Numbered from the stretch's first letter, positions 9,266 through 17,490 are shown. The stretch: 64,000 bases of DNA from a bacterium (GCA_025782575.1 JALGYY010000041.1:44293-108292), one strand, 5' to 3'. The notes: generated from the letters alone by a model not told the origin. Numbers and translations: made by a program.

Positions 9266-9865
9266 TCAGGAAAAGTGAATCTCAATGCCCTCGACAGCTA
9301 CTTCGTTGCCGGACAAATGCACTGCAAGCGAATATACACCCTCGGAGATACTCGTGAAGTGGAAGCCGCCAAGATCATCCGTCTTGCCGGACCGGCTCTT
9401 CCCTCCACCGGACAGGATTACCGGAATGCCCTCCAGTTCATCGGTAAGCTGGTCGGATAGAATAATCTGGCCGGCGAGTTCGGCAGTGGATGATGAATCC
9501 TTCGTGATCGTGAGCAGGATCTCAATTTCTCCTGCACGAAACACAAGCCGGCGTTCGTCAAGTGCGGCCTCTCTTTCTGAAGCGACGAGCTGACGTTGAT
9601 CCTCGGAGTCGAACACAATTTCCGCCAGGAGCCTCTCCACCTGGTCCTTACCGATCATCTTCAAAACCATGGCTTCCGCTCTCGCCCTCAATGCATCGGG
9701 CGATTTTCTGAGACGATTCCCTTCGAGTCCCGCCAACAGATCACGGATCATCGCGGCTTTCTCCTCACACATCGTACATCCCTTCCGAAAATGATCCGGA
9801 ACTGTGTCACCGGCGGACTCGCAATGCTCGATCAGTTCTTCCCATGTCAGGTGCTTCTCGCTCAT
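9266..9865 (-). CDS. Anti-sigma-like protein: zinc-finger N-terminus plus beta-sandwich C-terminus
   Basis: 199 residues. Residues 25-33 carry His25, Cys30 and Cys33 in an H-x4-C-x2-C arrangement within a helical N-terminus, close to the H-x3-C-x2-C zinc motif of ZAS anti-sigma factors. Residues ~35-110 are helical and charged. Residues ~125-199 look like a carboxypeptidase-regulatory/CnaB-type beta-sandwich (AGQIILSD...GIPVILSGGG...TDDLGGFHF). There is no transmembrane segment, so it would be a soluble anti-sigma factor. It lies 78 nt after the ECF sigma gene and 11 nt before the TPR-CHAT gene, making it the obvious sigma partner and a candidate CHAT substrate. Both roles are inference. Confidence 0.6.
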   Translation of the reverse strand: MSEKHLTWEELIEHCESAGDTVPDHFRKGCTMCEEKAAMIRDLLAGLEGNRLRKSPDALRARAEAMVLKMIGKDQVERLLAEIVFDSEDQRQLVASEREAALDERRLVFRAGEIEILLTITKDSSSTAELAGQIILSDQLTDELEGIPVILSGGGKSRSGKTDDLGGFHFTSISEGVYSLAVHLSGNEVAVEGIEIHFS

Positions 9866-9943
9866 CCCTTCCCTCTCTCCAAGCAGTCTGTCGGAGGAAT
9901 TTCCCTCAGCTGCTCCATCGAGTAGTAGCTCGAGATGGTCAAC

Positions 9944-10447
9944 CTAATACATGTCATTCCGGTCAATCCGCTCGACAATCCGCCTGAGCTTCTCCAGGCA
10001 TCGTGCCTTGGTGGGGCCGATGCTTCCCATGGCCAGCCCGAATTCCTCGGAGAGCTCTTTATAGGAAGGCTTTTCGGCTTGCATATACAGGCTCTCCAGA
10101 AGCGAGCGGCAGGGCTCACCCAGGTCATCCAGACCGGTCGCTACCAGCCTCCTCTTGTCGAGCTCTTCGTCCCACACTCGCGCCTCTTCATGGTTGACAA
10201 GATCCGGGTGTGCGGCGATCTCTGCTGGTTCAAAAGGTCTTTCGGTAGCTACCTTTCGAATGGCCGCTTTTGTCTGCCGGTAGGCGATGGAGAGTAGCCA
10301 GGATTTGAAACGGGCGCGATCGCGAAGCTGGGAGAGCTGATTCACTACTGCCGCCCAGATGGTTTGAAACACATCTTCAACGGTATGTTCATCAAGTCCC
10401 AGGTTACGAGGAACCGAGTACACCAGATTCCCGTACTCTTCGATCAT
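9944..10447 (-). CDS. ECF-family RNA polymerase sigma factor (start uncertain)
   Basis: From the first ATG the product is 167 residues. Sigma region 2 is visible (YGNLVYSVPRNLGLDEHTVEDVFQ, then FKSWLLSIAYRQ), and region 4 has a helix-turn-helix (SYKELSEEFGLAMGSIGPTK). The frame stays open 43 codons further upstream to a TGA at 10577-10579. Those codons encode family-like sequence (ELLISACLRNEPRAWHV) that belongs to the first helix of region 2, yet contain no ATG, GTG or TTG. The ATG at 10447 therefore probably truncates the protein, and the true start may be non-canonical or obscured by a sequence error. It should direct transcription of its own operon and others, held by the next gene's product. 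Confidence 0.85.
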   Translation of the reverse strand: MIEEYGNLVYSVPRNLGLDEHTVEDVFQTIWAAVVNQLSQLRDRARFKSWLLSIAYRQTKAAIRKVATERPFEPAEIAAHPDLVNHEEARVWDEELDKRRLVATGLDDLGEPCRSLLESLYMQAEKPSYKELSEEFGLAMGSIGPTKARCLEKLRRIVERIDRNDMY

Positions 10448-10615
10448 GACATGCCAGGCGCGCGGCTCATTTCTCAGGCAAGCGCTGATCAGCAGTTCGA
10501 TCGACTTGAATTCGCTTTCGGTCCTGATCGGGGGCCTCCGATTGGTTGATTCGGCAAGATGCTCAGTTCTGACCCGTCAAATTGTACCACGCTGATCGAC
10601 GAGATCGATCCAGGT

Positions 10616-12535
10616 TCAGTTCCCGCCGAGATAGCCGAGGGCGCGGAGCCGTTCACGCGCTCCTCCCGGAAGATCGGCATTGTCGGGCGTCTCTCCTCCG
10701 ACGCCGTCCATTCGCTCATCCAGTTGATGTGCCAGAAGATCGATCAACTCGAAATGGTCGGGGCGGGCAATCAGATTCCGGCTTTCACCCGGATCGGATG
10801 AGAGGTCGAACAGTTCCATCGTGCCGTCTCGATTGCTTCGGATCAGCTTCATCCTACCGACCTGAATCGATGTCTGCCCACCGGCTACCGGCGTGAACCC
10901 GATGTGGGGCTCCCCGCCAGCAGTCTCCTTATGACGCGAAAATATGGGATCGGCGAAGGGGGGATTCAGGATTGCCGCGATCCCCGCATCGCCGATCGCG
11001 CGCAGCCTGTAGCCCCCCCCCTGGTTCGCCGCTACTGAGTGGTCCGGTTCCCGGGGGTCCCTGACAATCAGAGGCACACGCAGCTGCTCATCATGAAGCC
11101 GGGATGTATGTGTCATCACATCGTGGTCGCCCAAACCCTCACCGTGATCGGATATGAGAACCACGCGTGTCCGTCCGGTGAGATGGAGTCGGTCGAGAGC
11201 GCCCATCAGCTCGCCGACCGAGCGATCCGTGTAACTGACTTCAGCCGCGTAGGAGGCGCGGTAGATGCGAAGATCGCCTGCGCTCTCCAGCCTCGCGTAG
11301 CGAGGGATTTCGACACCGGTAATCGGACGGGCCTCTTCGCCGAATTGCCGGGTTTCATACATGCTCGGATATGGTGGCGGCGCTTCATAGGGAGCGTGGG
11401 GATCATAGAAGTGTACCCAGAGAAAGAACGGGGCATCGCCGTTCCGTGTGAGCCAGGCCAATGCACTTGCCGTTACCGCTTCCGCATTTCTCTCCGACAC
11501 CTGGTGTGTGGGAACTCGAAGCCGGAATCGTGATGTAATGGCTCCGAGGGAACCGTATTCCAGAACACGGCCTGCAATCGTCCGAAGGGATAAGCATTCA
11601 AAGTCGTCATCGTAGTGGTCAAAGCCCCGATCGAGCCCGAAGTAGGAGTCCAGCGGAAATGCTGCTACGAAAGCTGCTGTGCCATATCCGGCCGAGCGAA
11701 AACCTTCCTGCAAAAGGGGGAGTTCATCCCGGGGTACGAGTTGGCCGTTATCGGTCAGACCATGGTCGAGGGGATGGACTCCGCTGAGAAGCGTCGTGTG
11801 ACTCGGCAGGGTGATCGGAATGGAGCTTCGCACTTCATCAAATTGAACGCCCTCCCGTGCGAGGCGATCGATGTGAGGTGTTCGAACGACCGGGTTCCCG
11901 TAGCAACCGAGAAAATCGGGTCTCAATGTATCGATTGTAATCAGGAGAAGGTTGATTGGGAGTCTGTCTGATTGAATCGAGCTCCCCCTCGCTGCAGAAA
12001 ACCGATCGCGATCGGACAGTGTCCCAAAAAATGAAAGGAGCAGAATGCCGGCGACCAGCATGATTGCCCCAGTCCCCCAGCTTCGGTTTCGATCCATCAG
12101 CCTGGAGAGAAGACGGCCTGACAGCGTTGAGACGAGAAGAATCGCCAGGATTCCCGCGGCCAGAACTCCGATGCCTGCAGGCGACTTGAGGGAGACACCC
12201 GGTCTTGTGAGGTAGGCCAGCACCGGAAGACCGATGGAGAGGAAGATTGGGACGGACCAATCGGTGGGAAAAGCTCGGCGGTCAGGCGTCTCGTCATCTT
12301 CTTTCTCCCCCCCTCTCCGAGGGACGATCAGGGAGGCGAGTGAAGAAATGATAGCTACTATGACTGCGTGAAAAAGCACGGAGAAAAGGAGCATTGCCCA
12401 GGATTCGGCCCCATCATCGAAGTGGAACGGCGCCAGAAGAGTGCTCCCCCTCGCCTCCCAGATCCCCAGAAGAGCGCCCATGAGGGCTCCTCCCCACGCG
12501 GCACATCTCATTGCATCGATTCTCGATCGGCTCAT
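10616..12535 (-). CDS. Membrane-anchored sulfatase-fold hydrolase
   Basis: 639 residues. About five hydrophobic segments fill residues 12-172. The rest is an alkaline phosphatase/sulfatase-superfamily domain: metal-binding Asp202 in LITIDTLRPDFLGCYGN, SDHGEGLGDH near residue 465, and a C-terminal LRALGYLGG typical of the sulfatase subgroup in FCB and planctomycete-like genomes. The position of the formylglycine Cys/Ser is Thr242 in T-L-P-S-H, so the C-x-P-x-R sulfatase signature is absent. This suggests a phosphodiesterase or phosphotransferase with a Thr nucleophile (as in phosphoethanolamine transferases) rather than a formylglycine sulfatase. It precedes the sigma gene on the same strand and is divergent from arsR. 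Confidence 0.8.
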   Translation of the reverse strand: MSRSRIDAMRCAAWGGALMGALLGIWEARGSTLLAPFHFDDGAESWAMLLFSVLFHAVIVAIISSLASLIVPRRGGEKEDDETPDRRAFPTDWSVPIFLSIGLPVLAYLTRPGVSLKSPAGIGVLAAGILAILLVSTLSGRLLSRLMDRNRSWGTGAIMLVAGILLLSFFGTLSDRDRFSAARGSSIQSDRLPINLLLITIDTLRPDFLGCYGNPVVRTPHIDRLAREGVQFDEVRSSIPITLPSHTTLLSGVHPLDHGLTDNGQLVPRDELPLLQEGFRSAGYGTAAFVAAFPLDSYFGLDRGFDHYDDDFECLSLRTIAGRVLEYGSLGAITSRFRLRVPTHQVSERNAEAVTASALAWLTRNGDAPFFLWVHFYDPHAPYEAPPPYPSMYETRQFGEEARPITGVEIPRYARLESAGDLRIYRASYAAEVSYTDRSVGELMGALDRLHLTGRTRVVLISDHGEGLGDHDVMTHTSRLHDEQLRVPLIVRDPREPDHSVAANQGGGYRLRAIGDAGIAAILNPPFADPIFSRHKETAGGEPHIGFTPVAGGQTSIQVGRMKLIRSNRDGTMELFDLSSDPGESRNLIARPDHFELIDLLAHQLDERMDGVGGETPDNADLPGGARERLRALGYLGGN

Positions 12536-12568
12536 AACAGTAGATTATCAAAAAAACGAGCCGGGGGA

Positions 12569-12597
12569 TTGCGCCGGGATGGATAATCGACTATACT
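12569..12597 (+). promoter_or_regulatory. Predicted sigma70-type promoter of arsR-arsM
   Basis: TTGCGC at 12569-12574, a 17-nt spacer and TATACT at 12592-12597 form a reasonable -35/-10 pair 46 nt before the arsR ATG. The -10 box abuts the first operator-like repeat, as expected for autorepression. Confidence 0.55.
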
Positions 12598-12628
12598 TGC
12601 ATTATAGTGCAATTGTGCATAGGTGCAA
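12597..12628 (+). promoter_or_regulatory. Doubled ArsR-type operator
   Basis: TTGCA-N6-TGCAA (12597-12612) is a perfect dyad. It is followed directly by a second, related 16-mer (12613-12628) that begins TTGTGCA and ends TGCAA. Both lie on or just downstream of the -10 box and upstream of arsR, where an ArsR/SmtB dimer would block transcription. The paired arrangement suggests two bound dimers. Confidence 0.6.
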
Positions 12629-12642
12629 ACCAGGAAATCAGC

Positions 12643-12972
12643 ATGGAAACACTTCGAAATTTCCGGTTCTTCAAGGCGCTGAGCGATCCCACAAGGGGCG
12701 CCCTTCTGGCCCGCCTTCTGGAGACGGGTTGTTCGTGCACAGTGAGCGAAATCGCTGAATGCTGTTCAGTCGATCTCTCCGTCGTTTCCCGCCATCTCGC
12801 CACTTTGCGGCAAGCGGGAATCGTCGAGGCGAAGAGAGACGGCCGCGAAGTGAGGTACTCGGTCTGCTATCCGGAAGTGGTGCGCACACTTCGTGAGCTG
12901 GCGGACCATATTGAAGAATGCTGTCCGGATGAGACCTCGTGTTGCTATGAGATACCGAATCCGGAAATGTGA
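12643..12972 (+). CDS. arsR: ArsR/SmtB-family metalloregulator
   Basis: 109 residues from the ATG at 12643; an in-frame GTG at 12607 lies inside the operator and would add 12 residues. A winged helix-turn-helix is clear: FFKALSDPTRGALLARLL, then SEIAECCSVDLSVVSRHLATLRQAGIV. Cysteines are abundant: Cys30/Cys32 (GCSC), Cys40/41 in the recognition region, Cys75, Cys93/94 and Cys100/101, so a thiolate As(III) site is likely, although the classic ELCVCDL motif is absent. It would repress its own operon and release DNA on arsenite binding. arsM follows 28 nt downstream, supporting an arsenic role. Confidence 0.9.
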   Translation: METLRNFRFFKALSDPTRGALLARLLETGCSCTVSEIAECCSVDLSVVSRHLATLRQAGIVEAKRDGREVRYSVCYPEVVRTLRELADHIEECCPDETSCCYEIPNPEM

Positions 12973-13000
12973 TTAATTGACTTAAATAAGGAATTGAATC

Positions 13001-13849
13001 ATGAATCGTTCAGAGGAAGTAAGAGATCGTGTCGCCGAAAGCTACAAAAAGGCCGTGCAGGATAGTCCTGGAAAGAGCTCGTCTTGCGGATGCGGCGATC
13101 CGGAAGCGAAGGGAATAGCCGCCTCGCTCGCCGGATATTCCAAAGAAGAGCTGAATTCCATCCCCCGTGATGCAGCCGTCAATTCGTTCGGTTGCGGCAA
13201 TCCGGTGGCATTCGGCGAAATCAGTGAAGGCGAAGTTGTCCTCGACCTGGGGTCGGGCGCGGGAATCGATCTTCTTCTGGCCGCGCAGAAAGTGGGCGCT
13301 TCCGGCCGGGTAATCGGAATCGACATGACCGACGCCATGATCGAAAAGGCGGAAGCGAACATTCGGGAAGCGGGCGTCACTAACATCGAGGTCCGCAAGG
13401 GGATCATCGAGGATCTTCCCGTCGAATCGAGCTCGGTCGACTGGGTGATTTCCAATTGTGTGATCAATCTGTCACCGGAGAAATCGAAAGTGTTCGCCGA
13501 GATCGCCCGTGTTTTGAAGCCGTGTGGCAGAATGGTCGTTTCGGATATCGTTCTGGACAGCCCCCCCCAATGGGTACTCGACGTGCAAGGACTTTATGAA
13601 TCGTGTTTGAGCGGCGCCATCTCCGAAAAGGATTACGCAGCAGGCTTGAGAGAAGCGGGTCTCGACGACGTCGATGTGAGAGGCCGACTTGACTACGACG
13701 GTGCTTCGTTGACCGATCTGTTCGGGTCAGCCACGACCGGCGAGAGTTGCTGCGGCACTTCGATTTCCCAGGATATCTCCAAATACGATCTCACCGAGCT
13801 GGAAGGCAAAGTAGCCACCGTTCGGTTCTTCGCCAGAAAGCCGGCGTAA
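13001..13849 (+). CDS. arsM: Arsenite S-adenosylmethionine methyltransferase
   Basis: 282 residues, preceded by AAGGA. SAM motif I is [16 protein letters not shown] (residues ~80-95), followed by GIDMTDAMIEKA. The three cysteines expected for As(III) binding in ArsM are present: Cys65 (FGCGNP), Cys153 (SNCVINLSP) and Cys202 (ESCLSGAI). An N-terminal Cys pair (CGCGDP, residues 29-31) and Cys250/251 may add metal-binding capacity. The enzyme methylates arsenite stepwise to methyl- and dimethylarsenicals in the cytoplasm. It is the second gene of the arsR operon, so arsenite-inducible expression is expected. A second ArsM-like domain occurs in the fusion protein at 25166-27664. Confidence 0.95.
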   Translation: MNRSEEVRDRVAESYKKAVQDSPGKSSSCGCGDPEAKGIAASLAGYSKEELNSIPRDAAVNSFGCGNPVAFGEISEGEVVLDLGSGAGIDLLLAAQKVGASGRVIGIDMTDAMIEKAEANIREAGVTNIEVRKGIIEDLPVESSSVDWVISNCVINLSPEKSKVFAEIARVLKPCGRMVVSDIVLDSPPQWVLDVQGLYESCLSGAISEKDYAAGLREAGLDDVDVRGRLDYDGASLTDLFGSATTGESCCGTSISQDISKYDLTELEGKVATVRFFARKPA

Positions 13850-13869
13850 CGTCGCATGGAACAGAGTGT

Positions 13870-13891
13870 GGGGGAGGGCCTCCCCTCCCCC
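13870..13891. terminator. Terminator-like hairpin after arsM
   Basis: GGGGGAGGG (13870-13878) and CCCTCCCCC (13883-13891) form a perfect 9-bp stem with a 4-nt loop, 20 nt after the arsM stop and just before the 3' end of the convergent small gene. No T-run follows on either strand, so it may act as an RNA-stabilising or factor-dependent end. Confidence 0.45.
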
Positions 13892-13921
13892 GCGCGGCGC
13901 GTGCCGAATCTTAAGCGGCGT

Positions 13922-14104
13922 TCAGCGATCATCGAGTGGATCACCCTTCTTGCGACTTCCACGAGTTCGCTCCCTCACCGCCTGCTGGAGCAGGAATTCG
14001 ATCTGACCGTTCACACTTCGAAAATCGGCAGCCGCCCACTTCTCCAGCTCTTTCCATAGTTCCGGATTGATCCGGAGCAAGAACGCTTTCCGCTTAGCCT
14101 GCAC
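13922..14104 (-). CDS. Small Arc-like ribbon-helix-helix protein
   Basis: 60 residues from a GTG at 14104. [21 protein letters not shown] followed by [15 protein letters not shown] matches the strand-helix-helix pattern of Arc/MetJ-type DNA-binding proteins, close to the small proteins found next to SPFH genes and sometimes named HicB-like antitoxins. The GTG shares its first G with the last base of the TAG stop of the SPFH gene (TAGTG), so it is probably made by termination-reinitiation. The C-terminus is basic and disordered. It may autoregulate the SPFH operon. No toxin gene adjoins it. Confidence 0.7.
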   Translation of the reverse strand: MQAKRKAFLLRINPELWKELEKWAAADFRSVNGQIEFLLQQAVRERTRGSRKKGDPLDDR

Positions 14105-14979
14105 TACTGGTAGAGGGTTCCGGCGTTTACAACCGGTGACACCTGCGATTCACCACAAAGGACGACAAGCAGGTTGCTTACCATGGACGCCTTCCGTTCT
14201 TCGTCGAGCTCGATCACGCCCCCCTTGGCAAGCTTCTCGAGTGCGAGATGCACCATGCCGACCGCGCCGTCTACGATCTGCGTCCGCGCCGCTACGATAG
14301 CCGACGCCTGCTGGCGCCGGAGCATCGCTTCCGCGATCTCCGGAGCGTAGGCAAGATGACTGATTCGAGCTTCAATCACCTCGATTCCCGCACGATCAAA
14401 CCGTTCGGACAGCTCCTTCTCGAGCATTTCGTTCACTTGACTGGCGCCGGCCCGGAGAGAGATTGCGTCCTCCTCGGAATCAAAAGTGTCATAGGCGTAG
14501 CTCCCGGCCAAGTGCCGTACCGCCGCTTCGCTTTGTACCACTACGTACTCGTCGTAGTCATCGACATCGAAACTGGCTCTTGCCGTGTCCGATACCTGCC
14601 AGACAACAACCGCGGCGATCTCGATCGGATTGCCCATGTTGTCGTTTACCTTGAGCTTCTGACCGTTCAGGTTTCTGGCCCGGAGGGAGATGCACTTCTT
14701 CACCAGAAAGGGATTGGCCCAGCAGAAGCCGTTAGTCTTTACCGTGCCTTTGTATTTGCCGAAGAGGATCAGAACCCTGGCCTGATTCGGATTGACCACA
14801 AAGAATCCGATCGAGATGAAAATAGAAATGAGCAACAGGATAATGCCGCCGACAATCGGCAGGGCGGCCTTCAGGCCGACGCCGACAATGAAGATCAGCA
14901 CAGCCGCAATATAGAGGATGATGTTGGTGAACAGAACCGCATACCCGGACCACGCGCCGCGTGTTTCTTCCTGAATCAT
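14104..14979 (-). CDS. SPFH/band-7 membrane protein
   Basis: 291 residues. Two transmembrane segments lie at about 14-36 and 40-62. The SPFH (stomatin/prohibitin/flotillin/HflK) domain runs from ~62 ([20 protein letters not shown]) to ~215, with the typical [32 protein letters not shown], and a helical tail follows. Such proteins form ring-like membrane scaffolds that organise microdomains or control proteases. It is translationally coupled to the downstream ribbon-helix-helix gene, a pairing seen in many genomes. The sequence gives no direct hint of the trigger or partner. Confidence 0.88.
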   Translation of the reverse strand: MIQEETRGAWSGYAVLFTNIILYIAAVLIFIVGVGLKAALPIVGGIILLLISIFISIGFFVVNPNQARVLILFGKYKGTVKTNGFCWANPFLVKKCISLRARNLNGQKLKVNDNMGNPIEIAAVVVWQVSDTARASFDVDDYDEYVVVQSEAAVRHLAGSYAYDTFDSEEDAISLRAGASQVNEMLEKELSERFDRAGIEVIEARISHLAYAPEIAEAMLRRQQASAIVAARTQIVDGAVGMVHLALEKLAKGGVIELDEERKASMVSNLLVVLCGESQVSPVVNAGTLYQ

Positions 14980-15206
14980 TTCCTGCCTCCTTTGTGCTAT
15001 TGAAACGATATCATATTAATACTACGAAAGCAAGAACAGAATGTTACGGAAATTTCAAGCTGTTGAATTCAAATAGAATAGCGCTTCCAGCACCACCACC
15101 CCGACCGGTTCATGCTTGATGAGTGCCGCAATATGGGATAAGTTTTCTGTACGTGCTCCGGCAAGATTTGATTCTCGCGACATGAGCGTCAGCAAGGAGC
15201 GAATCC

Positions 15207-17426
15207 ATGCCGAAGCTCGCCCTGCCGCTGCTCTTAAGCTTTCTGATCTTGCTCGCCTCGTTCAGCAAAAAATCTACCGAACCCGATCCTGAACCTGTCG
15301 ATGATTACACCCTTCAAGCGTCGATTACGATCGGCTCCGATGGAGGGACATTGGAAGCAGACGACTTCTCGCTCACCGTCCCGGAGGGTGCCTTCGACTC
15401 AGAAGTCGATCTGAAACTGTACGCTTCATCCGATGACAGCCCATTCGGTGACAACGGCGTGTCCAAAGTGTTTCGACTGGAAGGGCTTCCGGGGGAGTTT
15501 TCCCAGCCACTGGCAGTAAGTGTGAAATACGATGGAACGCTCTCCGATTCCAGCTTCCTGGCCGTGGGTGAAGAAGCGATGGTGGCCGGTTCGGATGAAC
15601 TGGTCACCTCTTACCGGATGATCCGCGCTGCAGACTCGGACGGGTTTCTCCATTCCGAGCTCTCCGCCGGGGAAGAGGGCAAAGGGCCTTCGAAAGCGGG
15701 GAGCAATTCCCCCGATGCCGCGAGTGACAAGGGTATCAGGATCATCGCGGCGAGCAAGTATTTGACATATTTCGGCAGCAATCCGGTCAGAAACTACACG
15801 GTCTATGTTCCCTGGGGGGCGGCGCTCAACATCGCCGATATCATCGATTACATCGACGAGGCATACCGGATCATCGAAGCGTGGGGTGGCGGTTTCGGTA
15901 TGACCATCTCCTATATCCCGGAGATAGTGGTGCGTAAGTTTGAGACCACAGATTATTGCAGGTTCGTTTATCAGAACAGGACCCAATACGAGTGCCTGGA
16001 GATAAACGCGAAAGAAACGTACATTTCGGACCTCGAAAAACTGAAGATAATGATCGGTAAAGAAGTGCTTCGCACGGTCCTCTTCAGCTATGACCCCAAC
16101 TATCCTGTCATGGTCGGCCCGAATCAGCAGGATCACTACTGGCTGAACGAAGCAATGGTCTCGTGGTGTGAGGAGAAATTCGTAACGGCGGACCTGAGAG
16201 ATCACTATGTGCCCGTCGATTATCCGGGCAATGAGATGGCCCCTTTCAACGGAATGCAAACCGGCATGACATCCGGTACGGGGGACGCCATCACCAAGGC
16301 CAGAAACCATGGACATGGCATGGCAGCTTTTATCAAGTATATCGCTTCGAGCGGTGCTGGGGGCGAAAGCTCTTTTGCCCTGATCTATCGGGAGATCAAA
16401 AAGAACACGCATCCTGTAGAGGCAATCAGAAATGGAACGGTAGCATTCAGCCGTCAGTGGTCCTCTTTTCTCAGCGATTTTCTTGGGGGGGACGTGTACG
16501 ACGTGAACATCAGCACTTTCCTGGGGGGTAACAACCTGGCGGGTGAATTTGACACAGGGACAAGTATCACGGAAACATTTTCAGGGAACTATCCGGATAT
16601 TTCGGCAAAATACTACAAAGTCAGCCTGAGCGACACAACCGTATTGGACAACGCAAAACTGGTGTTCCGAGCCACAAGTCCCACTCTGAACAATCACGAT
16701 GATCTGGATATCTATGCGTACGGATATTCGAAGATGGGGGGCGATGCGTGGGGGGTAGGCCATTCGCTCTCCGCTGATTCTCTTGTTTTTACAAAAGTAA
16801 AAGAGTACTCCCGGCTAGGTCGGGATCTACTGGTAATGGTCGTGAACAAGAGCGCCCACCCGCCGACATACGACACGCAGTCGACAATTGATCTGGATAT
16901 CACTCTTTCGGAGTACCTGGTCGTGGAGAGGCCGCCGTACAATCGGTGCAAGGTATGGTTCGATCTGGATCAGGCATTCTATACTCGCATTGAATCCTCC
17001 CCGCCCGACACCACTATCACATCGCGCGGCTTTTGGCCCAATTGGGAAACCGTGATCGGCTCCTTCAAGAGCGAAACGACCTGGAGCGCGACCTGGGATA
17101 CGGTTGATCGCTATGATCGGCCCTATTCCGGTTCCATGCAGATCGACTTCAGCTCCGACCACACGAAAGTGAATCACTTCTACGTGCAGGCGACTCGTCA
17201 ACCGGAATTCTCGATGCTACAGACGACCACAATCGAGGGAGTCGATCTCTCTCTACAGAACTCCGATTCCTGGTGGGTCAGATATGAGACCAAAGGAACT
17301 GCCGCCTGCACGCAGATAACCACCTTGACCGATCACAGGGACTGGGGTTACGCGGCCGAAGTTCTAGACAGTGTCAGGTGCGATACGGGCAGCTATGTCT
17401 CCATCTACTTGACAGAGGAGGAGTAG
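15207..17426 (+). CDS. Exported ZU5-like protein with degenerate gluzincin-like region
   Basis: 739 residues, with AAGGAG upstream. The N-terminus is signal-like (residues 1-18). Position 19, where a lipobox Cys would follow LAS, is Phe (TTC, one base from TGC). Residues ~38-110 match a ZU5-type module (IGSDGGTLEADDFSLTVPEGAF). Residues ~195-420 resemble an M1/gluzincin peptidase region: where HExxH is expected the sequence is K285-E286-V-L-R289, and WLNEAM (Glu315) stands where the third ligand belongs. The His ligands are gone, so catalysis is unlikely. The remainder is beta-rich, perhaps pre-peptidase C-terminal-like. It is a single gene with 200 nt of featureless DNA upstream. Function unknown. 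Confidence 0.65.
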   Translation: MPKLALPLLLSFLILLASFSKKSTEPDPEPVDDYTLQASITIGSDGGTLEADDFSLTVPEGAFDSEVDLKLYASSDDSPFGDNGVSKVFRLEGLPGEFSQPLAVSVKYDGTLSDSSFLAVGEEAMVAGSDELVTSYRMIRAADSDGFLHSELSAGEEGKGPSKAGSNSPDAASDKGIRIIAASKYLTYFGSNPVRNYTVYVPWGAALNIADIIDYIDEAYRIIEAWGGGFGMTISYIPEIVVRKFETTDYCRFVYQNRTQYECLEINAKETYISDLEKLKIMIGKEVLRTVLFSYDPNYPVMVGPNQQDHYWLNEAMVSWCEEKFVTADLRDHYVPVDYPGNEMAPFNGMQTGMTSGTGDAITKARNHGHGMAAFIKYIASSGAGGESSFALIYREIKKNTHPVEAIRNGTVAFSRQWSSFLSDFLGGDVYDVNISTFLGGNNLAGEFDTGTSITETFSGNYPDISAKYYKVSLSDTTVLDNAKLVFRATSPTLNNHDDLDIYAYGYSKMGGDAWGVGHSLSADSLVFTKVKEYSRLGRDLLVMVVNKSAHPPTYDTQSTIDLDITLSEYLVVERPPYNRCKVWFDLDQAFYTRIESSPPDTTITSRGFWPNWETVIGSFKSETTWSATWDTVDRYDRPYSGSMQIDFSSDHTKVNHFYVQATRQPEFSMLQTTTIEGVDLSLQNSDSWWVRYETKGTAACTQITTLTDHRDWGYAAEVLDSVRCDTGSYVSIYLTEEE

Positions 17427-17490
17427 CCCGCTCTGTTCCCCCGGCGGACGAACGCGCGCGGTCCTGATGATTGCGGAAGCAGAGGCGCGC

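Noticed and set aside
9944-10447. Possible type III-E CRISPR (Craspase) locus because of the sigma/TPR-CHAT pairing
   Set aside because: No repeat array and no Cas7- or Cas11-like gene lies nearby; the resemblance is limited to the sigma and TPR-CHAT roles.
10489-10719. 76-codon minus-strand frame between sulfatase-like and sigma genes
   Set aside because: It overlaps the 3' end of the sulfatase-like gene and the upstream part of the sigma frame in another frame; no similarity to a known family.
15426-16412. Long minus-strand frame of 328 codons
   Set aside because: It lies wholly antisense to the ZU5-like gene; composition is unlike the neighbours and no recognisable domain appears.
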